DNA of 64,000 nt from Mucilaginibacter gracilis (GCF_003633615.1 NZ_RBKU01000001.1:2108001-2172000); one strand, 5' to 3'. Shown: positions 24,794-34,053, numbered from the stretch's first letter. Notes: generated by a model from the sequence alone, not told the origin. Numbers and translations: made by a program.

Positions 24794-26677
24794 TTATATC
24801 AAACTAACGCTTCTGTTAACAAACTCTGTTAACTCGGGGCCGGTTAACATACCTTGCGAAAGCAGGGCTAAATCAAACGCTTGTTTAGCTAATTGGGTTT
24901 GCTCTTCTTCGGTTTCGGCTTGTGCTATACGGCTTATTAATTTGTGGTTACCGTTTATCGATACCTTGTAGTTGTCGGGCATCGAGCCGTAAAAACTCAT
25001 ACCGCCACCCATTGCAGCCATATCTTTCATGCGGCGCATAAACTCGTCCATAGTTACGGTTACCGGTAACTCATCGGGGTTAAGGCTTTCAATTTCAACC
25101 TTAAAGTTGGCTTTGGCTACGGCTTTATCAAATATGGCTTTAACTTTGGTTGATTGCTCTTCGGTTAACACGTGTGCCGGTGCATCTTCCTTTTTAATCA
25201 GCTTGTCAACAACATCGGCATCAACACGTTTTACCGTAGTTTTTTCCAGTTTTTGCTCTAACTGTGCTACAAAGTGATTATCGATAGGCGAATTCATCAA
25301 CAACACATCGTAATCCTTTTTATTGGCCGATTGGATAAAGGTATCCTGTTTAGCCGGGTCGTTAGTGTAAAGGTAAACTGTAGTGCCGTCTTTATCGGTT
25401 TGGTTTGGTGCTACCTTGGTTTTGTATTCATCTAAAGTAAAAAACTCTTTTTTGGTGTTGGTTAACAAGGCAAAGTCTTTAGCTTTATCATAAAACTTTT
25501 CTTCGCTTATCATACCGTATTTAACAAACAGGCCAATATCCTCCCACTTTTCTTCGTAGGCTTTGCGGTCGCTTTTAAATAGTTCGCTTAGTTTATCAGC
25601 TACTTTTTTGGTGATGTAGTTGTTAATCTTTTTAACGTTACCATCGGCCTGTAAAAAGCTACGTGATACGTTCAACGGAATATCCGGCGAATCAATAACA
25701 CCGTGAAGCAACATCAAAAATTCGGGAACAATGTCTTTAACCTCATCGGTAATAAATACCTGGCGCGAAAATAATTTGATCTTGTTTTTTTGTATCTCAA
25801 AATCGTTTTTCACCTTAGGGAAATACAATACGCCGGTAAGGTTAAACGGATAATCAACATTAAGGTGTATCCAAAATAGCGGGTCTTCCGAGAAAGGATA
25901 TAACTCTTTGTAAAAATCAAGGTAATCTTCATCCTTCAGGTCGGCAGGAGCCTTGGTCCAGATGGGGCTGGTGTTGTTGATGATGTTATCAGTTTCAACC
26001 TCAATATATTTTGCTTTGCCTTCAGCATCTTCGCCATCGGGTTCCCTGTCGGTATTGGTGCCAAATTTAATACGTACAGGCAAAAATTTGCAATACTTAT
26101 CAAGTATGGTTTGTATGCGTCCCCGGTCTAAAAACTCTTCACCATCGGCGTTAATGTGTAATATAATGTCGGTGCCGCGGGTGGTGCGGTTGCCTTCGCT
26201 AATTTCAAATTCGGTGCTGCCGTCGCATATCCAGCGGGCCGGTTCAGCACCGTCCTGGTATGAAAGGGTTTGTATCTCAACCTGATCGGCAACCATAAAG
26301 GCAGAGTAAAAGCCAAGTCCAAAGCGGCCAATAATCTCGTTAGCATCTTTGGCATCCTTAAACTTCTCCATAAACTCGGTTGCTCCCGAGAAGGCAATCT
26401 GGTTAATGTATTTCTTAATCTCGTCGGCAGTCATACCCAAACCATTGTCGGATATGGTAATTGTTTTTGCCGCTTCATCAAAAGCAACTTCAACCTGCAA
26501 CTCGCCAAGTGTACCGTTGTATTGGCCTAACGATGCCAGGCGTTTTATTTTTTGGGTGGCATCAACAGCGTTTGAAACTAACTCGCGCAGGAAAATCTCA
26601 TGGTCGGAGTATAAAAACTTTTTAATGATCGGGAAAATATTCTCGGTATGTATCGAGATCGTTCCTTTTTCTTGCAT
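24794..26677 (-). CDS. htpG: Molecular chaperone HtpG (Hsp90)
   Basis: 627-residue ATP-dependent chaperone. The N-terminal GHKL ATPase domain has FLRELVSNAVDA (Glu32, Asn36), ITISDNGLGMTADE near 72-86 and GRFGLGFYSAFMVAD near 117-132. The middle domain contains LNVSRSFLQ near 335, and the C-terminal dimerisation domain ends the protein. The length is typical of bacterial HtpG. It is convergent with the toxin-antitoxin pair. About 200 bp of AT-rich sequence upstream contain no clear TAnnTTTG box. Confidence 0.97.
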   Translation of the reverse strand: MQEKGTISIHTENIFPIIKKFLYSDHEIFLRELVSNAVDATQKIKRLASLGQYNGTLGELQVEVAFDEAAKTITISDNGLGMTADEIKKYINQIAFSGATEFMEKFKDAKDANEIIGRFGLGFYSAFMVADQVEIQTLSYQDGAEPARWICDGSTEFEISEGNRTTRGTDIILHINADGEEFLDRGRIQTILDKYCKFLPVRIKFGTNTDREPDGEDAEGKAKYIEVETDNIINNTSPIWTKAPADLKDEDYLDFYKELYPFSEDPLFWIHLNVDYPFNLTGVLYFPKVKNDFEIQKNKIKLFSRQVFITDEVKDIVPEFLMLLHGVIDSPDIPLNVSRSFLQADGNVKKINNYITKKVADKLSELFKSDRKAYEEKWEDIGLFVKYGMISEEKFYDKAKDFALLTNTKKEFFTLDEYKTKVAPNQTDKDGTTVYLYTNDPAKQDTFIQSANKKDYDVLLMNSPIDNHFVAQLEQKLEKTTVKRVDADVVDKLIKKEDAPAHVLTEEQSTKVKAIFDKAVAKANFKVEIESLNPDELPVTVTMDEFMRRMKDMAAMGGGMSFYGSMPDNYKVSINGNHKLISRIAQAETEEEQTQLAKQAFDLALLSQGMLTGPELTEFVNRSVSLI

Positions 26678-26906
26678 AACTATTTGTGTTTTTTAATTTA
26701 AATTTTTGTACTGTTAGGCTATTAACAAGGGCCGTTCCAAAGCGGTTTATTTGTCAAATTGGCAGAATAAGTTATTCGGGTTATTGGCCGTTGGCTTTCC
26801 TTCATTTTAATTTCATCTTGCGTTACGTAATTTGTATTGTTAATTAATTATTACGTTTAACACCCACTTTTTTACATGTATATACAATTACCTAAATATT
26901 TTAAGT

Positions 26907-27236
26907 ATGAAAACTATACTATTATTGGGTGTGTTGTTTTGCTGTTTATACTGTGTGGTGGCAAAGCCTACGCGCAAAGTGTAGGCGCCCCAATCGTTAA
27001 CATTACATTTGGCACTGGTACAGCCTAAATGCTGGTGCATTACTATATAGTTATACCTATGGCTTGGCCATACGGAGTTATTCAACCGGGCTCACTTAGT
27101 TTTACCGGTTTAAGTGGCTGCAACAAACTTTGCTTTGCCCGCCAATATATCAACTGTAATTATACAAATGACAAACAGATAAACCCAAAGCACGGGCGTG
27201 GTACTTTATCAGGGGAGGTAACTATAACGAGGTAGG
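26907..27236 (+). pseudogene. Decayed N-terminus of a secreted surface or gliding-motility-type protein
   Basis: An ATG at 26907 opens MKTILLLGVLFCC. One base step back, the frame continues as FILCGGKAYAQ (a signal peptide ending in AQ), then SVGAPIVNITFGTGTA. A further shift gives NAGALLYSYTYG, and another gives GLSGCNKLCFARQYINCNYT and DKQINPKHGRGTLSGEVTIT. These pieces match the start of large secreted Bacteroidota proteins (xxPIVNITFGxGT, INPKHGRGTLxG). At least three frame changes and several stops show that it is dead. No C-terminal remainder is present. Confidence 0.6.
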
Positions 27237-27458
27237 TTATTTTTGAGGCATTTGTAAATATAGCTCTTCCACCTTTTTACGGGCCCAATCTGTTTTTCGT
27301 AAAAATTTGAGGCTCGATTTTATGCTAGGGTCGTTATTAAAACAATTGATGTTGATAACCTTACCCAAACGTTCCCAACCATGGTATTCAACCAGGTGGG
27401 TTAAAATTGTTTCGAGGGTTTTACCATGCAGCGGGTTGTTGGCTTGTTGAGTTGGCAT
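27237..27458 (-). CDS. VF530 family (DUF2132) small DNA-binding-type protein
   Basis: 73 residues that match the VF530 family almost throughout: [40 protein letters not shown] and [11 protein letters not shown]. The fold is a small helical domain from Vibrio VF530, annotated as DNA-binding, with no defined role. A TACCTTTG box (minus strand, 27463-27470) ends 4 nt before the ATG, so the mRNA is probably leaderless. Confidence 0.92.
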   Translation of the reverse strand: MPTQQANNPLHGKTLETILTHLVEYHGWERLGKVININCFNNDPSIKSSLKFLRKTDWARKKVEELYLQMPQK

Positions 27459-27462
27459 GTTG

Positions 27463-27470
27463 CAAAGGTA
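27463..27470 (-). promoter_or_regulatory. -7 promoter box of the VF530 gene
   Basis: On the minus strand the box reads TACCTTTG and is followed by CAAC and then ATG. The 4-nt gap fits a leaderless transcript. Confidence 0.6.
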
Positions 27471-27549
27471 AAAAATATGTAATGGAGTTTTCGTCTTTAC
27501 ACATCAGCAAACAATTAACCAGGAGATGGGCAGCAATATATTGAAATGC

Positions 27550-28443
27550 TTAAAGGTTCTCTATTTCTTCAACAGATAGTTTAGTGAACTTCGAAATTTG
27601 TGACACAGGCAATCCGTCTTTTTTCATTTCACGGGCAATATTCTTTTTTTCTTCTAATGCTTTCAAGCGTTCTTCTTCACGGGCTTTTGCATCGGCTTCC
27701 TTCACGGCATAGTCCAACACATTCTTGTTATCCCATTTATATTTTAAACTGCTATCGTACATCGTCTTTTCTTCCTTTGTCAGGTTTGTATATTCAGCAA
27801 TACTAAATAATTTTTCAAATACTGGTTTCCGAAGATAAGTAGGGATTTTGTCCATCCGCTTCATGTTTTTAATTACATAAAGCCACCTGTCTAAATCGGT
27901 TTCCAGTTCGGTATCTGCTTTCACAAAGTTAATTAATTCAATATAAGTATAACCCAGTTTGTCGTAAAATATTTCGCCTGTATCTCTGTTACACAGGCAA
28001 ATATCCTGTAGGTAAGTATTTGTGCGGCCCTCGTTAAGGGTAAAGTCTTCTAGCAGGGCAATCAAATATACTTCGGATATGTTATAGCCCCAGGCACTCC
28101 GTTTACCCTTTGGTGCTTGGTTGCTAATAAGGCGCGATGTATAAAACAAAGTCCTTTCTTTAAAATACCCTTGTTTTGCCCTTTGTACTTCAATTAAAAA
28201 ATGTTCACCACCATCTCCTGTGCAAAGCAAGTCAAATATGGCTGCACCTTCGTCTTTTAAATCGCCGGGGTGTTCATTTTTATTGTATACTAAATCAACA
28301 ATATGTTTGCGCCCCCTAAATACCTCGTTTAAAAAGGCAATCAGTAAATCTTTGTTTGGCTCGCTACCAAATATTTTTTTAAAGGCAAAGTCAACTAAAG
28401 GATCAATGTATTTGCCTATTGCGGGCGGTTGGCTATTGGGCAT
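27550..28443 (-). CDS. Rpn-family PD-(D/E)XK nuclease / putative transposase
   Basis: 297 residues from the ATG at 28443. It belongs to the Rpn/PDDEXK_2 family: YIDPLVDFAFKKIFGSEPNK at the start, then an AAIFDLLCTGDGGEHFLIEVQ block near 70-92 that supplies the D...ExQ nuclease residues. The tail is a charged coiled coil (EADAKAREEERLKALEEK) plus a short helix. Family members promote recombination or act as anti-phage nucleases in some bacteria; here the role is unknown. A promoter box ends 3 nt before the ATG and fixes the start. Confidence 0.9.
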   Translation of the reverse strand: MPNSQPPAIGKYIDPLVDFAFKKIFGSEPNKDLLIAFLNEVFRGRKHIVDLVYNKNEHPGDLKDEGAAIFDLLCTGDGGEHFLIEVQRAKQGYFKERTLFYTSRLISNQAPKGKRSAWGYNISEVYLIALLEDFTLNEGRTNTYLQDICLCNRDTGEIFYDKLGYTYIELINFVKADTELETDLDRWLYVIKNMKRMDKIPTYLRKPVFEKLFSIAEYTNLTKEEKTMYDSSLKYKWDNKNVLDYAVKEADAKAREEERLKALEEKKNIAREMKKDGLPVSQISKFTKLSVEEIENL

Positions 28444-28446
28444 AAA

Positions 28447-28475
28447 CAAAGATAAAAGTTTATACCGTTAGCAAA
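28447..28475 (-). promoter_or_regulatory. Promoter of the Rpn-family gene
   Basis: Minus strand: TTTG (28475-28472), a 17-nt spacer, then TATCTTTG (28454-28447), then 3 nt and the ATG. Both Bacteroidota elements are present, and the start site should fall on the start codon. Confidence 0.65.
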
Positions 28476-28514
28476 TCAGCAATTTTCCTCAAACTGCCCG
28501 ATATGGCAAGTATG

Positions 28515-29252
28515 TTAATGGTTTTCATGATAGTTGTATTTTTCGGCCCAATTAATTGGTGGCGGCAGTTCGCTGTTACTAAACTCAATATGAATAACAC
28601 GCCTTGGCTCACTATTGGTACTCCTGTTTGAGGCATGTAACAACAAGGGGCTCATTACCATAACGCCGCCTTTGTTTACCTGGCAAATTTCTTCGCTTTC
28701 GGCGGCCCAATCAATAGCGTCGGGTCGATAAATGCCTTTAAGGTTTGAGCCTTTAACTACTTTTAAGGCACCATTGTGTTCGTCGGTATCGTCAAGGTGT
28801 ATTCTTATGGTAAAGTTATTTTGCAGTATTGCCAATGGCGGTTGTACCGCAAACTGGTTTTGCTTTACTGTCCAGGCGCTAAATCCGGCTATTTCGGCTT
28901 TGCGATCTACCGAAATTGTTAAATCCTGATGATAAGCCACAAACCAGTTTGATTGAGGCGGTTTATCAAAGTAAATAGCCTTGGTAACAAAATAGCCTTC
29001 GCCAAATAGCTGGCTTATAATCGCTTTTAGTTTGTCATTAAAAATTAACGGCAAGGCCTTGGGTACCGCTTTGAAAAATTGCCTTATGGCAAACAAATCC
29101 GCTGTTTTACGGAACGTATCCTTATTTGGCGGAGTATTATCAATTATATTAAGCAAAGCTTCAACATGGCCATAGGTGTAAACATCATTAATAATAATAA
29201 AGCCCTGGTTATTTAACTGGGTTGTTAATGCTGTTGCTTCTGTTTTTACCAT
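28515..29252 (-). CDS. Phytanoyl-CoA dioxygenase (PhyH)-family protein
   Basis: 245 residues. It belongs to the Fe(II)/2-oxoglutarate-dependent PhyH family. The iron ligands His108 and Asp110 lie in VAYHQDLTISV, the distal His206 in SPLLLHASNRS, and an Arg for 2-oxoglutarate follows (EPRRVIHIEF). ATG at 29252 is chosen over an in-frame GTG at 29261. The substrate is unknown; bacterial members hydroxylate many small molecules. It is divergent from the two secreted paralogues. Confidence 0.88.
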   Translation of the reverse strand: MVKTEATALTTQLNNQGFIIINDVYTYGHVEALLNIIDNTPPNKDTFRKTADLFAIRQFFKAVPKALPLIFNDKLKAIISQLFGEGYFVTKAIYFDKPPQSNWFVAYHQDLTISVDRKAEIAGFSAWTVKQNQFAVQPPLAILQNNFTIRIHLDDTDEHNGALKVVKGSNLKGIYRPDAIDWAAESEEICQVNKGGVMVMSPLLLHASNRSTNSEPRRVIHIEFSNSELPPPINWAEKYNYHENH

Positions 29253-29309
29253 AAATATCACCGCTATTTCGCGGCTAATATATTACCTTGCAATAGCAAT
29301 TTTATTAGC

Positions 29310-29906
29310 ATGCAAAAAATATTTGGTTTTATTACCTTGGGTTTACTGGTGCTGGCTGTAGGCAAAGTTTACGCGCAGCCAGGTGTGGGCGCAACTTATA
29401 TAGGCGATTACAGCAAAATGCAGTCGAAGGAATCGGCAGATAAAGAGATGGAAAATGCTAACTGGATATACCGCTTGCAAAACCTAAAAAACAGCAAGTT
29501 TAATTTTGTAGTAACCATGAAGGATAATTCGGTGCGGGCAATACGATCTAAAATATATGTAGATAGCGTCAACAACAAAACATACCTGCTTGACGCCGAA
29601 AGCAAGCAAAAAATATATTGCAATCAAACCCAAAAAATAAACCGGGGCGATGCCGTTACCGGGATGGCTACCGATAGTTGCTGGCTGTTTAAAATTGTAA
29701 GTGGGAAGATAAACGCCTACTCTTTTCTTTCGGAAAGTGCCGGGCCGTTTAGCCTGACGGCGTTGCAAACCGGCGACGGCCCCATAAAAAACTTTGATGC
29801 CCGCTTGCTTGAGCAAATGATTGCCGACAACCCAAAAGCGATGAAACCCTTTTTAAAAAAGGATTATTTAAAAGCAATTGAAAAATTTAACGGCGATAAC
29901 AAATAG
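29310..29906 (+). CDS. Secreted protein of unknown family, paralogue A
   Basis: 198 residues with a signal peptide (MQKIFGFITLGLLVLAVGKVYAQ). It shares with the next gene the blocks VTMKDNSV, SKIYVD, a DQ/NQT-K-I core, ATDSCWLFK(I/V)..GKIN(A/I)Y and the C-terminus DNPKAMKPFLKKDYLKAIEK. The central part is a likely beta-rich domain and the C-terminus a helical hairpin. I recognise no named domain. It is probably periplasmic or extracellular. The two genes are 41 bp apart and probably co-transcribed. Confidence 0.8.
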   Translation: MQKIFGFITLGLLVLAVGKVYAQPGVGATYIGDYSKMQSKESADKEMENANWIYRLQNLKNSKFNFVVTMKDNSVRAIRSKIYVDSVNNKTYLLDAESKQKIYCNQTQKINRGDAVTGMATDSCWLFKIVSGKINAYSFLSESAGPFSLTALQTGDGPIKNFDARLLEQMIADNPKAMKPFLKKDYLKAIEKFNGDNK

Positions 29907-29947
29907 TTAACATCCAAAAACTACATTCGTTACTTAAACTTATCATA

Positions 29948-30613
29948 ATGAAAAAAATTTACTTTGTATTTTTATTAAGCCTGTTCATCACTTCGCGAGT
30001 GATTTTGGCTCAAGCACAGGTGCCCGTTGCTTACCGGCCCGATTTTAACCGCATGATGTCTGCTCAAGCTATGCAATTTCAACAAATGTCTATGCAGCGA
30101 ATGATGAATATGCGTTGGAATTATGGAATGGACTACCTGGCAAATAACAAGTACGACTACAAAGTTACCATGAAGGATAATTCGGTGATGATTATTACTT
30201 CAAAAATATATGTTGACACTACAACACATAAAAGTTATTTAGCCTACAAGGATAAAAGCCTGAAAAGATCGGATCCGAAAAGAGAAAAAAGGATATATGC
30301 AGATCAAACTTTAAAGATAAGCCGCGAGGAAGTGAACTTTCTTGACAAATTTGATGTAAACGGTATCTCGACCGATAGTTGTTGGCTATTTAAGGTTGCT
30401 AAGGGTAAAATAAACATTTACTCACACCTCTCCGAAGTGTTGCAGTTAAATAACATGTACTTGCGCGCCTTTCAGGTAGGCGACGGGCCAATTCAAAAAG
30501 TTGATTCGGCGTCGTTGTTGACAGTTATTAAGGACAACCCCAAAGCCATGAAGGCCTTTAAAAAGAAAGACTACTACAAGGCAATTAATAAGTTTAATGA
30601 CGATAACAAATAG
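29948..30613 (+). CDS. Secreted protein of unknown family, paralogue B
   Basis: 221 residues with a signal peptide (MKKIYFVFLLSLFITSRVILAQ). After a Met/Gln-rich stretch (QAMQFQQMSMQRMMNMRWN) it follows paralogue A throughout: VTMKDNSVMIITSKIYVD, STDSCWLFKVAKGKINIY and DNPKAMKAFKKKDYYKAINK. It carries about ten extra lysine-rich residues (LKRSDPKREKR) in the middle. It arose by tandem duplication. The function is unknown. Confidence 0.8.
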   Translation: MKKIYFVFLLSLFITSRVILAQAQVPVAYRPDFNRMMSAQAMQFQQMSMQRMMNMRWNYGMDYLANNKYDYKVTMKDNSVMIITSKIYVDTTTHKSYLAYKDKSLKRSDPKREKRIYADQTLKISREEVNFLDKFDVNGISTDSCWLFKVAKGKINIYSHLSEVLQLNNMYLRAFQVGDGPIQKVDSASLLTVIKDNPKAMKAFKKKDYYKAINKFNDDNK

Positions 30614-30651
30614 TATCGCGCAAGCAAAACAAGCTTCCCAATAATTATAGG

Positions 30652-30659
30652 TAAATTTG
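30652..30659 (+). promoter_or_regulatory. -7 promoter box of the DUF2027/Smr gene
   Basis: TAAATTTG matches TAnnTTTG and lies 20 nt before the ATG at 30680. Confidence 0.5.
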
Positions 30660-30679
30660 CCGCCTGAATTTATACTATT

Positions 30680-31624
30680 ATGAAATTTAAGTTAGGCGAT
30701 TTTGTGCGGTTTGTTGACGAGAAGATGGAAGGTTACATCACCACCATTATTGATGATAATATGATTGGTGTAACCGGGGAGGATGATTTTGAGATACCCG
30801 TTTTAGCCAGTAAAGTAACTACTGTGCACGGCCATAAATCAACCGCGGTTGAGAGCCAGGCTTTTGACGAGGTAAGGGTTGATAGTTCGTTGTTTGAAAC
30901 GCGCGGCGTTTACCTGGCCGTTGCCACCGACCAGCGCATAGCTTCGGTAGTACATTTTTATCTGGTTAACGAAACTTCGTTCCAATTATTGGCCGCATTA
31001 ACTACCGAGAAACTACATAAATTTAAAGGCGAATACGCTGGCATTATTGCACCAAAAGCGGCTGTTAAAATATATTCGGCACCTTTGCAGGATATTCAGC
31101 TTTGGCCGGTATTTAATTTCCAGATAGTTTTTTACACCACGCAAAATATAGCATTAAGTAAACCCTTAATAATTAAAGAAACCTTTAAGGCTAAAGATTT
31201 TTCGGGCACCAAAAAGGTTGTACCATTAATTAAACAACAGGCCTGGCTGATACGTTTAGACGAAGCCGAACTGGTTATTAATGCCGAAAAACTAAAGGAA
31301 AGCTTTTTTAAACCCGCCGAAGAAAAACACGAGATTGAAAAACCCGTACACGAAATAGACCTGCATATTGAAAAACTGCGCGACGATTACCAGTTTTTAA
31401 GTAATGCCGAAATGTTGAATATCCAGCTAACGGCTTTCCGCAAGGCGCTTGATGCTGCTATTGTACACAAACAACCATCCATTACATTTATACATGGCGT
31501 TGGCAACGGCACCCTTAAAAACGAGTTACACAAAATTGTTGGCAAGCACCCCCAGGTGCAAACTTTTATGGATGCCCGTAAAGAAAAATTTGGCTACGGA
31601 GCAACAAAAGTTTTATTAAAATAA
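30680..31624 (+). CDS. DUF2027 and Smr domain protein
   Basis: 314 residues. The N-terminus (KLGDFVRFVDEKMEGYITTI) is a small beta domain, the middle is DUF2027-like (VYLAVATDQRIASVVHFYLV), and the C-terminal Smr domain (about 230-314) has EIDLHIEKL and ITFIHGVGNGTLKNELHKIV. Smr domains are nicking or RNA-cleaving modules related to the MutS2 C-terminus; the DLHxE and HGxGxG motifs are intact. This architecture is typical of Bacteroidota; its physiological substrate is unknown. Confidence 0.9.
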   Translation: MKFKLGDFVRFVDEKMEGYITTIIDDNMIGVTGEDDFEIPVLASKVTTVHGHKSTAVESQAFDEVRVDSSLFETRGVYLAVATDQRIASVVHFYLVNETSFQLLAALTTEKLHKFKGEYAGIIAPKAAVKIYSAPLQDIQLWPVFNFQIVFYTTQNIALSKPLIIKETFKAKDFSGTKKVVPLIKQQAWLIRLDEAELVINAEKLKESFFKPAEEKHEIEKPVHEIDLHIEKLRDDYQFLSNAEMLNIQLTAFRKALDAAIVHKQPSITFIHGVGNGTLKNELHKIVGKHPQVQTFMDARKEKFGYGATKVLLK

Positions 31625-31672
31625 TTGAAGGTTTGTTTTTGTAACCGGGTGGTTACATGGTCATCAATAATG

Positions 31673-32005
31673 TTAAACGCCCATGTTATAATATTCTATA
31701 ATGGCGTGTTGAACCAAAACTAATAAAACAAGGCCCATGGGTATAAATATAAGTGTGGCCATGCGCTTATAAAACCTGTTTTGCTTTTGTATTTGGTACG
31801 ATAAAATAATGTTTACTGTAAGGTATGGTATACACACCACCATAAACCAATAAAATACAATAGCCTGTATGGTTTCTCCGTCGCCCAAAACAAAGTAATA
31901 GTATTTTAAATAGCACAAAAACAACCAAAACCCAATATATACGGCATACATAGTTGACTGTACAGGGTGGTGTTTAAATGATTTGGATAGTGTACGCTGT
32001 AACAT
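31673..32005 (-). CDS. Small membrane protein of unknown function
   Basis: 110 residues with three hydrophobic segments (about 18-37, 48-67 and 85-104) and a basic N-terminus (MLQRTLSKSFKHHP). No family is recognised. It ends close to the DUF2027/Smr gene, convergent to it. No promoter box is obvious. Confidence 0.5.
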   Translation of the reverse strand: MLQRTLSKSFKHHPVQSTMYAVYIGFWLFLCYLKYYYFVLGDGETIQAIVFYWFMVVCIPYLTVNIILSYQIQKQNRFYKRMATLIFIPMGLVLLVLVQHAIIEYYNMGV

Positions 32006-32213
32006 AAATATTTAAGGGCGTTAAATTACGCATTTGTTGCCAAGTTACTTTGTAATTAAAATGATAATGCAATTTTGCCAATGCGCAATGATGTAACCAT
32101 TAGGTTATCGTTAAATTATAAATTAATACAAAATTAAATGATTGGCATCGGTGGGTATTGTTTTATGCCTAATTATGGCATGGTAATAGCTGTATAAAAG
32201 TTAAACATTAGTA

Positions 32214-32423
32214 ATGGAAACCAGTTTTTCGTCTGTGCTGCTTAATATATTTTTTGTTGCGGTTTTAGTATGGGTGGCGGTATTGGTTATTGCCCTGGTT
32301 AGCTTGGCAAGGCGTAACGATATTTTTATGCCGGTAAAAATATTTTGGTCGGCGGTTATTGTTTTTGCGCCCCTGGCAGGCTTGTTAGCATACTTGGTTT
32401 ATGGCCCCAAAAGGCGCGTTTAG
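32214..32423 (+). CDS. PLDc_N-type two-helix membrane protein
   Basis: 69 residues with two membrane helices (about 11-32 and 43-64) and the end PLAGLLAYLVYGPKRR, matching the phospholipase-D N-terminal membrane segment (PLDc_N). Stand-alone copies are common in Bacteroidota and of unknown role. Confidence 0.75.
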   Translation: METSFSSVLLNIFFVAVLVWVAVLVIALVSLARRNDIFMPVKIFWSAVIVFAPLAGLLAYLVYGPKRRV

Positions 32424-32613
32424 GCCTTTTTTTTGGCTTTATAATACCGTATACCATTCTGGTTTTAATGTTAAATTATTCATTTATTCTTTAAAATACC
32501 ATATTTTATGCTTACGTTTATTTAATTAATGATGTGCGTGTTTTATTTAAGCCAATTAGTTTTAACCTTATAAATCTGGTTACTTGTTATTCAAAAACGC
32601 CATTCCTGATAAT

Positions 32614-32621
32614 TAAATTTG
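32614..32621 (+). promoter_or_regulatory. -7 promoter box of the ketoacyl synthase gene
   Basis: TAAATTTG matches TAnnTTTG and ends 12 nt before the ATG at 32634. Confidence 0.5.
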
Positions 32622-32633
32622 TTGTATTAATAC

Positions 32634-33716
32634 ATGAATAATACCATTAAAACCGTAATAGCCGCAACCGGAAGTTATATTCCTGAAGTTGTAATTACGA
32701 ATGCCGATTTTTTGAATAGCCGTTTTTTAGAGAAAGACGGAACCCCGATTGTTAAGGACAATGCAACAGTTATAGAAAAGTTTAGGGAGATAGCTGGCAT
32801 TGAAGAGCGCCGCTATGCACTGCCCGATCAAAAAGCATCAACGCTTGGTTATCTGGCCGCTAAGGATGCGCTTGATAGTTCGGGCATTGATGCCGAAACA
32901 TTGGATTACATTATTGTTGCCCACAACTTTGGCGATGTGGCCCACGGCAGCAACCGCAGCGATATGGTACCGTCGTTAGGCTCGCGAATTAAGCATTTGC
33001 TGGGAATTAGAAATCCTGATTGTGTAGCTTACGATTTGCCTTTTGGTTGCCCCGGTTGGTTACAAGGCGTTATACAGGCCGAATATTTTATCCGTTCGGG
33101 CGATGCCAAACGTTGCCTTGTAATTGGTGCCGAAACACTATCACGCGTGGTTGACCCGCACGACCGCGACACTATGCTTTACAGCGATGGGGGCGGAGCC
33201 GTAATACTTGAAGCAGCAAGCGGTGCAGCCGAAGGAATATTGGCACACAAAACCCAAACACACTCCATAGAACATGCTATGCTGCTAACCATGCATAACC
33301 CTGTTTACGATTGCGGCGGCGAAAAAAACGATTTGTTTTTAACCATGAACGGGCGTAAACTGTACGAATTTGCTTTAAGCAACGTACCACTGGTAGTGAA
33401 AATGGCTTTAGAAAAAGCAGGGGTACACCTTGCGGAAATAAAAAAAGTGCTTATTCACCAGGCTAATGATAAAATGGACCATGCTATTTTACAGCGTGTG
33501 TTTAAATTATATGATATGGAGTGCAACGATATTTATGGCATTATGCCCATGACTATATCAAAGCTTGGAAACAGCTCTGTAGCAACCGTACCTACGTTAT
33601 TAGATCTTGTTTTGAAAGCGAAAATGCCTGGTCATCAAATTAATAAAGGTGATAAAGTTGTGTTTGCATCGGTTGGTGCCGGCATGAATATTAACGCAGT
33701 TGTATACCAGTTTTAA
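32634..33716 (+). CDS. Beta-ketoacyl-ACP synthase III (FabH-like)
   Basis: 360-residue thiolase-fold enzyme. The catalytic triad reads Cys139 (DLPFGCPGW), His275 (VLIHQANDKM) and Asn313 (KLGNSSVATVP). Family members condense acyl-CoA with malonyl-ACP to start fatty-acid synthesis. It stands alone, without fabD/fabG/acpP or plsX beside it, and has about 30 more residues than E. coli FabH. It may be an alternative synthase rather than the housekeeping FabH, which cannot be judged from this window. Confidence 0.9.
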   Translation: MNNTIKTVIAATGSYIPEVVITNADFLNSRFLEKDGTPIVKDNATVIEKFREIAGIEERRYALPDQKASTLGYLAAKDALDSSGIDAETLDYIIVAHNFGDVAHGSNRSDMVPSLGSRIKHLLGIRNPDCVAYDLPFGCPGWLQGVIQAEYFIRSGDAKRCLVIGAETLSRVVDPHDRDTMLYSDGGGAVILEAASGAAEGILAHKTQTHSIEHAMLLTMHNPVYDCGGEKNDLFLTMNGRKLYEFALSNVPLVVKMALEKAGVHLAEIKKVLIHQANDKMDHAILQRVFKLYDMECNDIYGIMPMTISKLGNSSVATVPTLLDLVLKAKMPGHQINKGDKVVFASVGAGMNINAVVYQF

Positions 33717-33808
33717 ATTGTTTTACTCACGCGCAAATTTATAAATTAGTGAATGTCAATTAATAGTGTTAGCTTGCGCACTTATTAAAACATTAAAAAT
33801 ACAATACA

Positions 33809-34000
33809 ATGCAAAGTGGAACAGTAAAATTCTTCAATGGAACAAAAGGTTTTGGATTCATCGTACCAAGCAATGGCGATAGCGAAATTTTTGTTCATTC
33901 TACAGGTTTAATCGACCCGATCCGTGAAAATGATTCGGTAGAATACGAAGTAGAAAAAGGCAAAAAAGGCCTGAATGCGGTAAATGTGAAAGTTGTTTAA
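33809..34000 (+). CDS. Cold-shock protein (CSD fold)
   Basis: 63 residues forming a complete cold-shock domain: GTVKFFNGTKGFGFIVPSNG has the RNP1-type KGFGFI, and IFVHSTGL the RNP2-type FVH. It binds single-stranded RNA and DNA as an RNA chaperone. A 92-nt upstream interval may be a long 5' leader, which is common for cold-shock genes. A strong terminator follows. Confidence 0.95.
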   Translation: MQSGTVKFFNGTKGFGFIVPSNGDSEIFVHSTGLIDPIRENDSVEYEVEKGKKGLNAVNVKVV

Positions 34001-34025
34001 TTACATATCATCATAAAAATCGTTG

Positions 34026-34053
34026 AGCATCCGCCTAAAGCGGGTGCTTTTTT
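34026..34053 (+). terminator. Terminator after the cold-shock gene
   Basis: AGCATCCGC / GCGGGTGCT (one G:U) with a CTAAA loop is followed by TTTTTT. It can also act on the convergent sensor-kinase transcript. Confidence 0.8.

Noticed and set aside
27550..28443. Rpn-family gene as a complete insertion sequence
   Set aside because: No terminal inverted repeats or target duplication could be found around it, and it has its own chromosomal-type promoter.
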